Part shown: in pieces, positions 31,301-36,967 of the stretch
Layout: every line of letters begins with the position of its first letter
Numbering within the stretch: position 1 is the first letter of the stretch
From: Yponomeuta sedellus
Taxonomy: Eukaryota > Arthropoda > Insecta > Lepidoptera > Yponomeutidae
Direction: 5' to 3'
Length of the DNA: 64,000 nt
Assembly: GCA_934045075.1 (NCBI GenBank)
Contig: OW203727.1
Coordinates: 21,930,311 to 21,994,310 of the forward strand
The notes under the pieces: generated by a model
Database searches by the model: none
What the model was told of the DNA's origin: nothing
The model's input: only the letters and a program-made list of their open reading frames with translations
Translations under genes and position numbers: made by a program

Positions 31301-34300
31301 CAGGAAAATCGAAAATATTTAGAGACGTTATCAACCCTTGTATGTCCCCACTGCTGGGGCACGGGTCTCTTCCTGCATCGCAGGAAGGTTAGGCCATACT
31401 CCACCACGGGGGCCAAGTCCGGGTTGGTGGAGGATTGTAAGACAGTGGCGGGCCTTACTGGCAGAAGTTATCAAGCCGCCCATAAGGCCTCTGACATGGC
31501 TTAACGACTGCCATTATATGACAGCCGGCACCAACGGCTTAACGTGCCTTGCGAAGCACGGAAGCGCTCGGAAAAATGCCACTAGCGGTAGTCACGGGAC
31601 GCTCACCCATCCTGTACCTGACCGCGCCTGTTTTTGCTTAACTCAACCGAGCAGAGTGATTGATTCCAATCACTTGATTGTTTTTTTTTTTCTTTTTGTT
31701 GTTGCTTAACCAAGGGATTGATTCCAATCACTCGGTTCGCCTGGGCCCATGACTACCGCTAGTGGCATTTAGAGACACAAATATATATTTTTCTGGCTTT
31801 TCGGGCTCCAAAAAACGATGTGGCTTAAAATTATTAGGGCTTTGCTCAGTCACATTAACAAATAAATAATAAACAAAATGCTGTTTAAGTCTACGTGCCT
31901 TAAACTCATTCCGGTTCCGCGGGGTTGTATTCAAGTTATCTGCCGTGTGCTGTACCAAAAAGTGTTTGGAAAAATTCACATTTTATAGTATTTTCTAAGG
32001 TTAACACGAGCAGTAGACATAATTAAAACTGTTTTTACATGGATTTATGCTCGTTTATTACATTTTTACAATTTTCCAAAGTTTCGGCACTTTTTCAGGT
32101 GCCGTGATCCCGGATGACTGAGGTGACGGGAGTGTTTTAGAAAGCATTAAAGGTTAGTTTACTACCCTCGGCAAAAATTACAAAAGTTAATTATGAAGTT
32201 ACGTTCCAAAGTAGGCAAACCAATTATTTTTATATAAAGTCAACAATATTGATTAATAGTAATTGAAGTTAATATTAAATTTATAATTTACATGAACTTA
32301 AAAATACTGATTATTAATTGAAATTAAAGGAGAATGACCAAAAACAGTCTATGTTGCGCTTTAAGCATTTATCCCTCAAAATGTTTCTTTTGAAAAATAA
32401 TTTCATAGTTTTATTTGAAAAAATAAAAGAAGCAGGGGTTTAAAAGTAATAATTAAAAAATATCTGTATTGATTGTATAACCACGTTGACATCCTTGTGT
32501 ATAGCTAAAAAACTTCAGTACAGATTACATTACAAACACAGATTAGATTAAATTATTGCAAAAATCAAAGAGTATTAAACACGGATGTCAAAAAAGACGG
32601 ATGGAACCTTCTATAATCACATGCGCTATCTGCAAAAAGTCGCAGTATGTAAATGCCTAACACGTCCTTTGCTAAAGGCATAAATAATCTGTGGTCATAA
32701 CCTCAAAACATGGGCTCAAAATTAAGATTTTTCGAAACTCCCATCTAATATTTACATACTATTTTTCTTGCATAATCCAGAGCTATTTTTTTATAGTTTA
32801 CCGTTGGTTTCATCAATGCGCAAGAAGGCGCAAAAATAGACTAACTCCTATAATAAATTGATCATTCTCCTTTTTAACTCTACAGTCACACTTCAAGCAA
32901 GGGGTTCTCATGCACTTAAGCACTGGTTCCCATGCTACCGGTATGTTCCAACCACGATCTCTATTAAAATTTGGATGCCAGCGGATATCTATTGCCTCGC
33001 GTATCATTCTAAGGAAGAAACGGTCTTCTCGGGCTAGAACTTTAACTTTATCGAAGTGTATAAAGTGTTCTGCGACAAGGACCATCTATCTGCGGAACTC
33101 CAGCATGTCAAACGAGTGCTTCGTGCAAACAAGCTCCGCCAAAGAGATCCGCCGGCATCCAAATTTTAATAGAGATCGTGGTTGGAACATACCGGTAACA
33201 TGGGAACCAGTGCTTAAGTGCATGAGACCCCCTTGCTTGAAGTGTGACTGTAGAGTTAAAATTTTTAATTTCAATTAATAATCAGTATTTTTAAGTTCAT
33301 GTAAATTATAAATTTAATATTAACTTCAATTACTAATAATCAATATTGTTGACTTTATCAATATTGTTGACTTTATATAAAAATAATTGGTTTGCCGATT
33401 TTGGAAGCTAACTTCATAATTAACTTTTGTAATTTTTGCCGAGTGTAGTAAACTAACCTTTAATGCTTTCTAAAAGACGCCCGTCACCTCAGTCATCCGG
33501 GACCACCTGAAAAAGTGCCGAAACGTTGGGAAATTGTAAAAATGTAATAAACGAGCATAAATCCTTGTAAAAACAGTTTTAATTAATTCACATTTTGTGC
33601 AATAGGCATTCTGCGGCTAAGAGCTATCGCCCACGGCCACTCATTAACGCGATTCGGAAGTCGTAAATGCGATTCGGACCCGTCGTATCGCGTACCGTAC
33701 CGAAAGGGCACGGGCACTTCCGTAGAAATTGAAGCGTATTGAAGCAACACATACATATGCATATGCATATTGCTGTGTGGTGTCGGCCTAGACATCATAA
33801 ATAGCACCAACCCAAATTCTTCCCGCGTGTGTCGTAAAAGGCGACTAAGGGACACAAACTGGGGGGTGGGCAGCAGCGCCTCCTGCAGTACAATTCCACC
33901 AAACTGCGATTCCCAACCCGCAAGCCCAGCGTGAGGATTACGCCCCAATGATGGCACAACCTTGCGCTATTAAGCTCACTAGGGAAGGGCTATATCCAGC
34001 AGTGGACTAATATAGCCTGAAGAAGATAAATATGCATATGCCTTGGTGCATGCAAAACGTTTGCCTTGCTTCTCAAAAGATGTCACATAACGCGTTTAAG
34101 AAGCGTGTATTAAAGTCGTCTTAGGTCCACTTGCGTCAGCCCGGGTTAACTCATTTATCTAACTCGAGTTAGATAAATGAGCCCACGAGTCGCCCATTGG
34201 CTCTATTGGAAGAGCGCTGGCACGGATAGCCAGAGGTTGCGGGTTCGAATCCCGGCATGGGTGAAATTTTAGCCTCTAAATAGGTTTTTAAATTTGTCCT

Positions 34301-35167
34301 TAGCACGGGTTAGTGCATTAAAAATAAATATAGTATAATCGAGTTAACCGGTCAAATCGATTATTTTGTATGCGAAATTATCGATTCGACTGGTTAACTC
34401 GGGCTGACGCAAGTGGGAAGTCGATATAAGAATATATATTTGCTAAAGCATGGCAATTATACATTATGGAGGTGGTAAACAAAATTACATAGAAATTGTG
34501 ACTTATCGAACTTACTAAACCTCTAAACCTCTGGCACGGATAGCCAGAGGTCGCGGGTTCGAATCCCAGCATGGGTGGAATTCTAAGCCTCTAAATAGGT
34601 TACTAAATCTATTTATATCCTCTAAATATATCAGCAACGTTTCATTGCAATCGTATAGATGCCAAGGCGCTTGTAGCCTAGTGGAACCGAGTGATTAGAA
34701 TCAATCACTAAGGTTAAGCAAGAAGAGGCGCGGTCAAGTGCTGGATGGGTGATCATCCCGTGACTACCGCAAGTGACATTTTTCCGAGCGCTTCCGTGCT
34801 ACGCAAGGCACGCTAAGCCGTTGGTACCGGCTTTCATGTAATGGCAGTCGTTAAGCCATGTCAGAGGCCTTATGGGCGGCTTGATAATTTCTAACGCTAC
34901 GACCCGTCACTGTCTTACAAACCTCCACCAACCAGGACTTGGGCCCCGTGGTGGAGTATGGCCTAACTTTCCTGCGATGCGGGACCCGTGCCCCAGCAGC
35001 GGGGGCATACGAGGAGTTTGGTTGTAATTAAAACCATACTACATTTGTATGGGCTTTGCTCCTCGTCTTAATCGTTTCGAATGTGTGTGTGTCAGAAGTG
35101 TAACGTACGTTATTTTACTTCCATTACAGGGGTCCGGAATAAAGAGATCAAAAAGTGTCAAGCCTAA
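19269..35167 (+). CDS. Mucin-like single-pass membrane protein, 165 aa, seven exons (new gene model)
   Basis: Join of 19269-19301, 23385-23442, 27357-27390, 28810-28935, 29527-29622, 30719-30831 and 35130-35167. Each junction has a usable acceptor and donor, and phases agree throughout (0, 1, 2, 2, 2, 1). Predicted order: signal peptide (about 1-24), a Thr/Ser/Pro-rich stalk (about 25-120) with sequons at N79, N90, N107 and N118 and a run of six Thr near 62-67, a transmembrane helix (about 125-145) and a 17-20 residue basic tail ending KKCQA. It should be a type I cell-surface sialomucin-like protein. The family is not recognised, and transcript data would be needed to prove it. Introns are 0.6-4.3 kb and hold repeats. 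One junction uses a GC-AG intron. Confidence 0.65.
19338..19521 (-). mobile_element. Tail-A copy, in intron 1
   Basis: Minus-oriented unit from 'tatagtataaaaatgaatcg' to 'gctgggtcagctagt'. It contains 'ctcgagagcagctgaaccg'. Confidence 0.8.
19522..19795 (+). pseudogene. LINE-G reverse-transcriptase C-terminal fragment
   Basis: About 78 codons end at a stop near 19757 and match the C-terminus of RTE-like endonuclease/reverse-transcriptase proteins: KLKWQWAGHISRRTD, then RPRLGKRNVGRPPTRWDDDL and CWMRQAEDRA. The tail 'gtccagcagtgaactac...gcctgaagaagaag' follows. All catalytic domains are missing. It is a dead 5'-truncated insertion. Confidence 0.85.
19845..20058 (+). mobile_element. SINE-B, 5' truncated
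   Basis: 'gtggctttgttttctaagtt' to 'atgccctgtagtgggacgtt', with body 'gaaggaaaacaccctgagg' and 'ctcagcgctt'-like segments. The head is missing. Confidence 0.75.
20086..20278 (+). mobile_element. Tail-A copy
   Basis: 'cttgctgacccagctaactt' to 'ttttatattatagatagaag'. Confidence 0.8.
20572..20718 (-). mobile_element. 5S-SINE 3' fragment
   Basis: 'cttcctgcatcgcagaaagg', 'caccacgggggccaagtccg' and 'gccgctcataagg' on the minus strand. Confidence 0.8.
20719..21249. other. Unassigned intronic sequence
   Basis: The minus-strand open frame at 20835-21200 (121 codons) has no known motif and no splice logic. Local sequence 'aaatgtttatttctcaccataa' at 21170 resembles a LINE tail. Confidence 0.35.
21250..21508 (-). 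mobile_element. LINE-G short element, complete
   Basis: Minus copy from (GAA)n-end 'cttcttcttcttcaggctat' through 'gcatgcgggttggggatcgc', 'gtcgccttttacgacgcccg' and 'ctctagaccgacaccatac'. This is a short, apparently non-coding element that shares its 3' end with LINE-G. Confidence 0.85.
21824..21872 (+). CDS. Exon 1b candidate: alternative signal-peptide exon
   Basis: ATG at 21824 ('gacaATGa') encodes MKLILNLFLSVQVTQD plus one base, then a strong donor 'gatg|gtaagtct' (GT at 21873), phase 1. This phase fits exon 3, so a transcript starting here could skip exons 1 and 2 and still join the same ectodomain. The hydrophobic core is short. The frame is open further upstream and an out-of-frame ATG lies at 21808, so this may also be an internal exon or chance. 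Confidence 0.3.
22279..22400. mobile_element. SINE-D fold-back composite
   Basis: Minus-oriented 3' half 22279-22353 ('aaaacctatttagaggctaa' to 'ctatccgtgccag') meets a plus-oriented 3' end 22354-22400 ('aaataggtttttaaaattg' to 'gggttagtgcatta'). Confidence 0.8.
22450..22640 (+). repeat. Dispersed repeat ('aatattataaaggcgaaag')
   Basis: 'ctaatattataaaggcgaaa', 'gtttgtgagtgtgtatgttc', 'aacggctggagcgatct', 'accctggatgaaaacataga' and 'taaaccgcgggta'. I recognise it as a common lepidopteran repeat, class uncertain. Confidence 0.55.
22690..22880 (+). mobile_element. 5S-SINE, diverged 3' part
   Basis: 'gatggcagtcgttaagccaa', 'tggcccccgtggtggagtat' and the altered end 'cccctcggtggggacaagat...gggttgacgatgat'. 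The same variant end ('cccctcggtggggacata') occurs at 49660-49800, so this is a subfamily. Confidence 0.75.
22985..23275 (+). mobile_element. SINE-B with tRNA-like head
   Basis: Upstream lead 'gatcgtagcaagtggcggtt', then the tRNA-like head ('tagcggagcgg' as box A, 'gggttcgaaccccgg' as box B), 'caatgactttgtt', 'actcgctgacggtgaaggaa', 'aaccctagtgtctgaggtg' and 'atggcccaactatgaggct'. One of two best full copies. Confidence 0.85.
23385..23442 (+). CDS. Exon 2: end of signal peptide, start of ectodomain
   Basis: Acceptor 'tttattttgttgcag' ends at 23384. The phase-0 reading gives IFLLISRPHRLLCERTTTE plus one base. The donor is 'acagaag|gcaagtc', a GC donor in the strict AG|GCAAGT context seen in real GC-AG introns; a GT alternative ('cacag|gttgtt', 23414) is poor. 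Together with exon 1 it completes the hydrophobic core and a likely cleavage region around LLC-ER (residues 22-25). It leaves phase 1, which exon 3 accepts, forming Asp at the junction. Confidence 0.55.
23538..23778 (+). pseudogene. LINE-G C-terminal fragment
   Basis: 'cagtgggctggccatatctc' (QWAGHIS), then 'ggacgccctccgactaggtg' (GRPPTR-like) and the tail 'gtccagcagtgaactacata' with (GAA)n. Nearly identical to 19522-19795 over this span; 5' truncated. Confidence 0.85.
23966..24360. mobile_element. MITE, 395 bp, about 20-bp terminal inverted repeats
   Basis: Ends 'aaggcctgcgcagacgaggg' (23968-) and its complement (to 24358) are perfect inverted repeats, with flanking 'ta' on both sides. Subterminal 'gggacaaaagtccct' (24001-) and 'ggacaaaaaagtacccgggg' (24313-) also pair loosely. 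There is no transposase inside. The TA flanks suggest a Tc1/mariner- or Harbinger-like origin. Confidence 0.8.
24410..24540 (+). repeat. Dispersed repeat with perfect 22-bp palindrome
   Basis: 'atcgatttccgctaaaaac' and 'gcacctaggttcttttta...gttctaaaaatagctgctat' recur loosely at 43283-43400. A perfect 22-bp palindrome sits at 24435-24456, centred on 'acggccgt'. Confidence 0.5.
24775..25076 (+). mobile_element. SINE-D, full copy with 15-bp TSD
   Basis: TSD 'tattcacattgggtt' at 24760-24774 and 25077-25091. The inserted unit starts with 'agtgcattaaaaagaatata', which is the family's own 3' terminus, then the whole element, and ends with the same '(t/c)gcattaaaaagaat'. The tRNA-like region (24927-25001) has box A 'tagctcagttgg' and box B 'ggttcgaatcc'. 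Confidence 0.9.
25092..25493. other. Unassigned intronic sequence
   Basis: An open frame after 'atattatag' at 25164 and an in-frame 'LCAG' reading at about 25230 briefly suggested a protease exon, but there is no good donor and no catalytic motif. I leave it uncalled. Confidence 0.35.
25494..25672 (-). mobile_element. Tail-A copy
   Basis: 'tataatataaaaatgaatcg' to 'tttgctgggtcagctagt', minus orientation. Confidence 0.85.
25673..25850 (-). mobile_element. Tail-A copy, tandem to the previous
   Basis: Immediately follows the previous unit in the same orientation ('tataatataaaaattaatcg' to 'gggttagctagt'). Head-to-tail doubling of an RTE tail. Confidence 0.85.
25974..26322. mobile_element. MITE with a SINE-D inserted
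   Basis: Left end 'gggccagtttctgaattgag' (25975-) and right end 'caattcagaaaccggccc' (-26321) are imperfect inverted repeats extending about 35 bp to 'cactaagta'. SINE-D fills 26035-26238. Confidence 0.65.
26035..26240. mobile_element. SINE-D, short inverted 3' piece plus full tRNA-like part
   Basis: Minus-oriented 'atgcactaacccgtgctaag' (26035-26066) is followed by a plus-oriented piece from 'gtacgtaaaacagagagtat' to 'agcctctacattagttttta'. Box A 'tagctcagttgg' and box B 'ggttcgagtcc' are intact. Confidence 0.8.
26390..26726 (-). mobile_element. 5S-SINE, near full length
   Basis: 3' end 'cccactgctggggcacggg' at the left. The 5S-like head lies at about 26645-26724, where the minus strand reads 'aagtgattggattcaatcac'-like and 'cttgagttaagcaacaata'. 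The box C block is eroded ('gatgcgtgtccg'). Confidence 0.85.
26888..27171. mobile_element. Foldback MITE, 43-bp perfect inverted repeats
   Basis: The left arm 26920-26962 ('attaaaaagttaaaattact' ... 'gccaaaaatcc') and the right arm 27129-27171 are perfect complements. The outer sequence 'aggcgttactttgcggaaat' (from 26891) occurs only on the left. It shares both arm and interior ('cacaagtattggtgt', 'gtcttgcttctgcttgaaaa') with the longer element at 27950-28553. Confidence 0.85.
27187..27282 (-). mobile_element. tRNA-Tyr-like SINE head or tRNA pseudogene
   Basis: On the minus strand 'gatggcgcagcggtttgg' (box A), 'gactgtaaaac' (anticodon loop reading GTA) and 'ggttcgatccc' (box B). The acceptor stem is not well formed and no CCA or terminator is seen, so a functional tRNA is unlikely. 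Confidence 0.55.
27357..27390 (+). CDS. Exon 3: short ectodomain exon
   Basis: A very strong acceptor, a run of T then 'cttctgcag' (ends 27356), and the donor 'aatcc|gtaagtatg' (GT at 27391) bound a 34-base exon. Only one frame is open: two bases finishing the Asp codon from exon 2, then YASWKKTINN, then two bases of Pro. Phase in is 1 and out is 2. YASW recalls the C-terminal helix of trypsin-like proteases, but no protease exon fits before it. Confidence 0.6.
27440..27665 (+). repeat. Rep-C copy 2
   Basis: 'ggctccgcacgtattgactt', 'taggccgactacgctatcac', 'gcactacagcgcccaaatgg' and the end 'cgtagttttacgtcg' parallel 18390-18632. Confidence 0.6.
27666..27949. other. Unassigned intronic sequence
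   Basis: The phrase 'ctcgctgaaaatcagcgct' at about 27837 is shared with 2773 and suggests a LINE tail; otherwise nothing is seen. Confidence 0.4.
27950..28553. mobile_element. Long foldback element, about 240-bp inverted arms
   Basis: The left arm (about 27951-28195) and right arm (about 28310-28552) are diverged inverted repeats: outer 'aaggacatcccagaaatgga' faces 'tccatttttgggatgtcc', and inner 'gaatcaggcgttactttgt' faces 'ccgcaaagtaacgcctgatt'. The centre holds a small hairpin 'caccaccgacacaagtattg|gtgtcggtggtg'. It has no coding capacity. Confidence 0.8.
28559..28743 (+). mobile_element. SINE-D copy
   Basis: 'gcaagtgatgcaaattactt' to 'gcatgggtggagcctctaaa'. Box A 'tagccctgttgg' is mutated, box B 'ggttcgagccc' is present. 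Confidence 0.85.
28810..28935 (+). CDS. Exon 4: Thr/Pro-rich mucin-like stalk
   Basis: Acceptor 'gactgtgacccttag' (ends 28809) and strong donor 'gaatc|gtaagtaaag' (GT at 28936). The only fully open frame gives Pro (shared with exon 3), then TPSTTVAVPKPTTIPVTTP, six consecutive Thr, and a charged end (NERNSEKSIVNTTLE). About 15 of 41 residues are Thr. NTT at residues 79-81 is a sequon. It is symmetric (phase 2 in and out), so it can be skipped or duplicated without breaking the frame. The antisense reads as a Val-rich frame that is only its shadow. Confidence 0.75.
29146..29161. repeat. Short (CA)n microsatellite
   Basis: Eight CA units with flanking 'aaatacatacgcacaca'. Confidence 0.85.
29390..29495 (+). 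repeat. Rep-M fragment
   Basis: 'ccaaatcctgaaccatcc', 'ctgtcaaattccatactta', 'ttgcgattgctg' and 'actctgagaggattt' echo the degenerate array at 63600-64000. Confidence 0.5.
29527..29622 (+). CDS. Exon 5: second Ser/Thr-rich stalk exon
   Basis: Acceptor 'tttctttaaatcatcag' (ends 29526) and strong donor 'ctatc|gtaagtaaac' (GT at 29623). Phase 2 to 2. It encodes Ser (shared), GFPTQNYSATTESNRREIL, then KHRNETTTQSPL and two bases of Ser. Sequons NYS (residue 90) and NET (107). Same phase, same composition and a closely similar donor ('tcgtaagtaaa') as exon 4, which hints that the two arose by exon duplication. Confidence 0.75.
29658..29947 (+). mobile_element. 5S-SINE, near full length
   Basis: 'gaagcgctcgtagcctagtc', 'aagttaagcaacaacagtcg', a shortened promoter block 'gcggtcaaggtgaccgtgcc', then the body to 'cccccgggtggagtatg'. 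The last 50 bases of the family are missing. Confidence 0.85.
30000..30162 (-). mobile_element. SINE-B fragment, diverged
   Basis: 'gagcacctcagatacccaa', 'caatttcaagcgttga' and 'gtcctactccacc' on the minus strand. Confidence 0.55.
30166..30545 (+). pseudogene. RTE-like LINE, reverse-transcriptase C-terminus
   Basis: Translates (30173-30433) to IAQRAMERAVLGITLLDRIP, EIRRRTKVVDIGKQV and LKWKWAGHLARRNDGRWTK, a textbook C-terminal region of RTE-type endonuclease/reverse transcriptases. A shift near 30390 breaks the frame; the rest ('aaacagtggatgagactagc', 'tacccagcagtggggttta') continues in another frame to a (GAT)n tail. 5' truncated and dead, lying in intron 5. Confidence 0.88.
30719..30831 (+). 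CDS. Exon 6: transmembrane segment
   Basis: Acceptor 'gattttatttgtttatag' (ends 30718) and donor 'atatc|gtaagtatg' (GT at 30832). Phase 2 in, 1 out. It encodes Ser (shared), DNSSCGVGC, then ILGIFFGLALLAIVGVAVF and YHYYQSGTY. The roughly 21-residue hydrophobic stretch with GxxxG-like Gly spacing is a clear membrane helix, flanked outside by the sequon NSS (118) and inside by aromatic residues. C121 and C125 could form a disulfide or be lipidated. This is the most convincing single exon of the gene. Confidence 0.8.
30961..31178 (+). mobile_element. SINE-I copy
   Basis: 'ggcacagcggtggcgcatct', 'gggttcgatccccgggtggg', 'acacagggtatcctagtgtg' and 'gtaaatgtaaatgttgtg'. It contains a duplicated 'tgcc' in the anticodon region. 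Confidence 0.8.
31333..31672 (-). mobile_element. 5S-SINE, full length
   Basis: Well-preserved copy from 'caacccttgtatgtcccc' to the 5S-like head near 31605-31672 (minus strand 'ggtacaggatgggtgagcg' and 'gcaaaaacaggcgcggtc'). The open frames through it are shadows. Confidence 0.9.
31695..31772 (-). mobile_element. 5S-SINE head fragment
   Basis: 'gttgttgcttaaccaaggga', 'ttccaatcactcggttcgcc' and 'gactaccgctagtggcattt' repeat the 5' end, partly scrambled. Confidence 0.7.
32813..33125 (-). pseudogene. PLE-E protein C-terminus, minus copy
   Basis: Minus-strand translation includes VLVAEHFIHFDKVKVLARED, RMIREAIDIRWHPNFNRDRG and NIPVAWEPVL. This VAEH...REAI.I..hpNFNRDrG pattern follows the GIY-YIG endonuclease module in proteins I associate with Penelope-like elements. 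Neither the GIY-YIG core nor the reverse transcriptase is present. Truncated. Confidence 0.65.
33146..33278 (+). pseudogene. PLE-E protein C-terminus, plus copy
   Basis: KEIRRHPNFNRDRGWNIPV and TWEPVLKCM repeat the end of the minus copy, starting further downstream in the protein. It ends in a stop near 33276. Confidence 0.65.
33771..34029 (+). mobile_element. LINE-G short element, full, with TSD
   Basis: 'tgctgtgtggtgtcggccta' to 'atatagcctgaagaagataa'. Flanks 'atatgcatat' (33761-33770) and 'atatgcatat' (34030-34039) are a 10-bp TSD in a (ATGCAT)-rich target. Confidence 0.85.
34128..34417. mobile_element. MITE, interrupted by SINE-D
   Basis: Left end 'ccacttgcgtcagcccgggt' and right end 'actcgggctgacgcaagtgg' are inverted repeats of about 24 bp. 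The interior 'gttaaccggtcaaatcgat' resembles a common lepidopteran MITE family with 'ggttaaccggtta' cores. A perfect 30-bp palindrome occupies 34151-34180, centred on 'actcgagt'. Confidence 0.75.
34181..34338 (+). mobile_element. SINE-D inside the MITE
   Basis: Begins at the tRNA-like region ('gagtcgcccattggctcta') and runs to 'gttagtgcattaaaaataaa'. The flanks 'tcgagtta' (34163-34170 and 34341-34348) may be the TSD. Confidence 0.8.
34528..34602 (+). mobile_element. SINE-D 3' fragment
   Basis: 'ctggcacggatagccagagg' to 'gcctctaaataggtta'. Confidence 0.75.
34665..35020 (+). mobile_element. 5S-SINE, full length
   Basis: 'aggcgcttgtagcctagtgg', 'cactaaggttaagcaagaag', 'gtgctggatgggtgatcatc', body, and end 'gccccagcagcgggggcata'. 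It ends about 110 bases before exon 7. Confidence 0.85.
35130..35167 (+). CDS. Exon 7: cytoplasmic tail and stop
   Basis: Acceptor 'gttattttacttccattacag' (ends 35129). With phase 1 from exon 6, the first two bases finish an Arg codon, then VRNKEIKKCQA and TAA (35165-35167). The basic, Cys-containing 12-residue end is what the positive-inside rule predicts after the helix, and the penultimate region could be lipidated. The other two frames either stop at once or give a Ser/Lys-rich 19-residue end, so this reading depends on the phase. Confidence 0.6.
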
Positions 35168-35336
35168 GACTGCAATTACTTTGTTCTAAAATTAAATTAT
35201 TGCCGTTAAGATACAATGAAGTTTTTCTTACTCAACCCGACCGAATATTGTGTTTATTTGATCGAGCATTGAATGCTCAAACGCACTTACCTAAGGTTAA
35301 ATTCCGGATTGATCTGTCTTCAGAACAACACAAAAT
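35168..35336 (+). other. Presumed 3' untranslated region
   Basis: 'attaaa' at 35191-35196 is the only near poly(A)-signal in the first 100 bases; no AATAAA is seen before the mariner relic. The open frame through 35155-35406 has no recognisable features. Confidence 0.3.
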
Positions 35337-35640
35337 TAGGTCTTTCGGTCAACAAACATATGAAAATGGCGTTTTGTATGAGAGAACACAAAAACGTTTT
35401 TTTTAAATAATAGTTTTAATTCATCAAAGTATGTACCATTGTTATCTATGCTCTTTCGCCATTTCGTTGTTATTTCATTAATTCCTTTACTAAAAATCCC
35501 ATTCGGACGGGAGTCAACAAAAGTTTTGAAGGCGGTTGGGACTGCCCCATCGGAATTGAATTTTTTCCCTTGCAGGCAAATATCCAAATTTCGAATAAAA
35601 TGGTAATCTGTTGGAGCAAGGTCCGGAAAGTCGCCTGTAT
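35337..35640 (-). pseudogene. mariner transposase C-terminus and 3' end
   Basis: Minus-strand reading gives PDLAPTDYHFIRNLDICLQG, KKFNSDGAVPTAF and NNGTYFDEL, the C-terminal part of mariner transposases, including the last catalytic Asp (in PTDYH) of the D,D34D triad. 'taggtctttcggtcaacaaa' at about 35337 on the plus strand is a plausible terminal repeat at a TA target. The N-terminal two thirds are gone. Confidence 0.8.
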
Positions 35641-35689
35641 CCCAGAAGCTGCAGAGACCAGGCAAAGATCACCCTCGCTTCACCAACGT

Positions 35690-35905
35690 TAATTAATTGC
35701 ATGGACGTATAGCGGTTCCAGGTACGTTTTATCCTGCCTTATTTTATGGCTTGTTTGGTTGAAGCACATCCGCCTGGGACGTCCTTTACCAGCCGTTCCA
35801 CCCACACTCGCTATATTTATTTCATCAATCTTTTGACGAAATTGACAAGTTTTTAGTATTCTTTCATCCTCTCCACTTGAACAAACCAACGCAACATCCC
35901 TTACT
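35690..35905 (-). pseudogene. LINE C-terminal fragment (RTE-like, second lineage)
   Basis: Read on the minus strand, 'gggatgttgcgttggtttgt' gives GMLRWF, followed by VERM-like residues and, after frame breaks, GKGRPRR. The same motif is clearer at 42685-42890. Heavily decayed. Confidence 0.6.
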
Positions 35906-35974
35906 CAATTCTAGTTACCACAGAATGTCTGTTCAGCCATCATTTGAGCGATTTATAATTTATAGTAGAACCTA

Positions 35975-36347
35975 CGAAGCGCTCGTGACATCGTGGCTGT
36001 GATTAGAATCAATCACTTAGGTTAAACAGGCAGGCGCGGTCAGGCGCTGGATGGGTGACCATCCAGTAACTACCGCTATTCGTATTTTTTCGAACGCTTC
36101 CGTGCTTCGCAAGGCACGCTAAGCCGTTGGTGCCGGAAGTACCTAATGTAATGGCAGTCGTTAAGCCATGTCAGAGCCCTTATGGGGGCGGCGTGATAAC
36201 TTTTGAGGGTAAGGCCCGCTACGGTCTTACAATCCCCCACTAACCCGGATTGCGCCCCCGTGGTGGAGAATGGCCTAACCCCTTCAGCGATGCAGGAAGG
36301 GACACGTGCCCCAGCAGTGAGGACATACAAGGGTTGATAACGATAAC
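35975..36347 (+). mobile_element. 5S-SINE, full length
   Basis: 'gaagcgctcgtgacatcgtg', 'cacttaggttaaacaggcag', 'gcgctggatgggtgaccatc', body, and 'ccagcagtgaggacatacaa' then 'gggttgataacga'. Confidence 0.88.
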
Positions 36348-36424
36348 TCTATATAGCAACTTTAAAGATAGTAAAGTAATACCTTTACGTGTTTTACATA
36401 TATAGGTATTACTTTATAGGTATT

Positions 36425-36488
36425 ATCGCAGGAAGGTACCCGTGCCCCAGCAGTTGGGAATGGGGACATGGAAAGGGTTGATATCTGT
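36425..36488 (+). mobile_element. 5S-SINE 3' end fragment
   Basis: 'tcgcaggaaggtacccgtg', 'ccccagcagttggga', 'gggttgatatc'. Confidence 0.75.
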
Positions 36489-36950
36489 AGAACTCATAGT
36501 CGTATTAGGTTTTTATAGTTACTAGAAGCAAACGGGACCAAAGTACGCACTCGCACCGGCATCTGTTTTTGTTCCTACCCGCACAAAACCTCATAATTTT
36601 TACAGGTTGCTTACTGACGCAATAAAAGTAACACCTAGCTATTTGGGCAGAAAATAATGATTACGGCAGAATAATGGTCAATAACAGCCGACTGAAAAAA
36701 GCCTAAAAAGTGCGCGGCCACAGAAAAAGGACGTAAGACGAGGGGAAGGTTTAACCTTTAAATCTTAAATTCTTTAAATCTTTTCTCTTAAAAATTATAT
36801 CCATAAAAGACTGAAATATAAAATAACCAACAATTTGACTGAGCATTAACTTCATAAGAAGTTACTTCAATTTCAATTCTAATGTGGGTCTTGCCTGATT
36901 AGTATTGTTTAGTGATTATCGTTTTTATTTTCGTATTGTTTTTCAATTTA
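36489..36950. other. Unassigned sequence
   Basis: No repeat family or exon recognised. Confidence 0.4.
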
Positions 36951-36967
36951 GATGGGTTTATGCTAAT

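Larger units (their letters stand above)
31985..33584. mobile_element. PLE-E inverted pair, 1.6 kb, with 12-bp TSD
   Basis: A minus-oriented copy (about 31985-33125) faces a plus-oriented shorter copy (about 33146-33584). Both carry the non-coding 3' region and a piece of coding sequence next to it. Direct repeat 'aattcacatttt' lies at 31973-31984 and 33585-33596, so the pair inserted as one unit. A local 23-bp duplication 'tcaatattgttgacttta' occurs in the plus arm near 33342-33375. Confidence 0.85.

Noticed and set aside
31338..31709. 123-codon open frame, and similar ones at 60230, 56750 and 44857
   Set aside because: All lie within 5S-SINE copies and repeat between copies as shadows.
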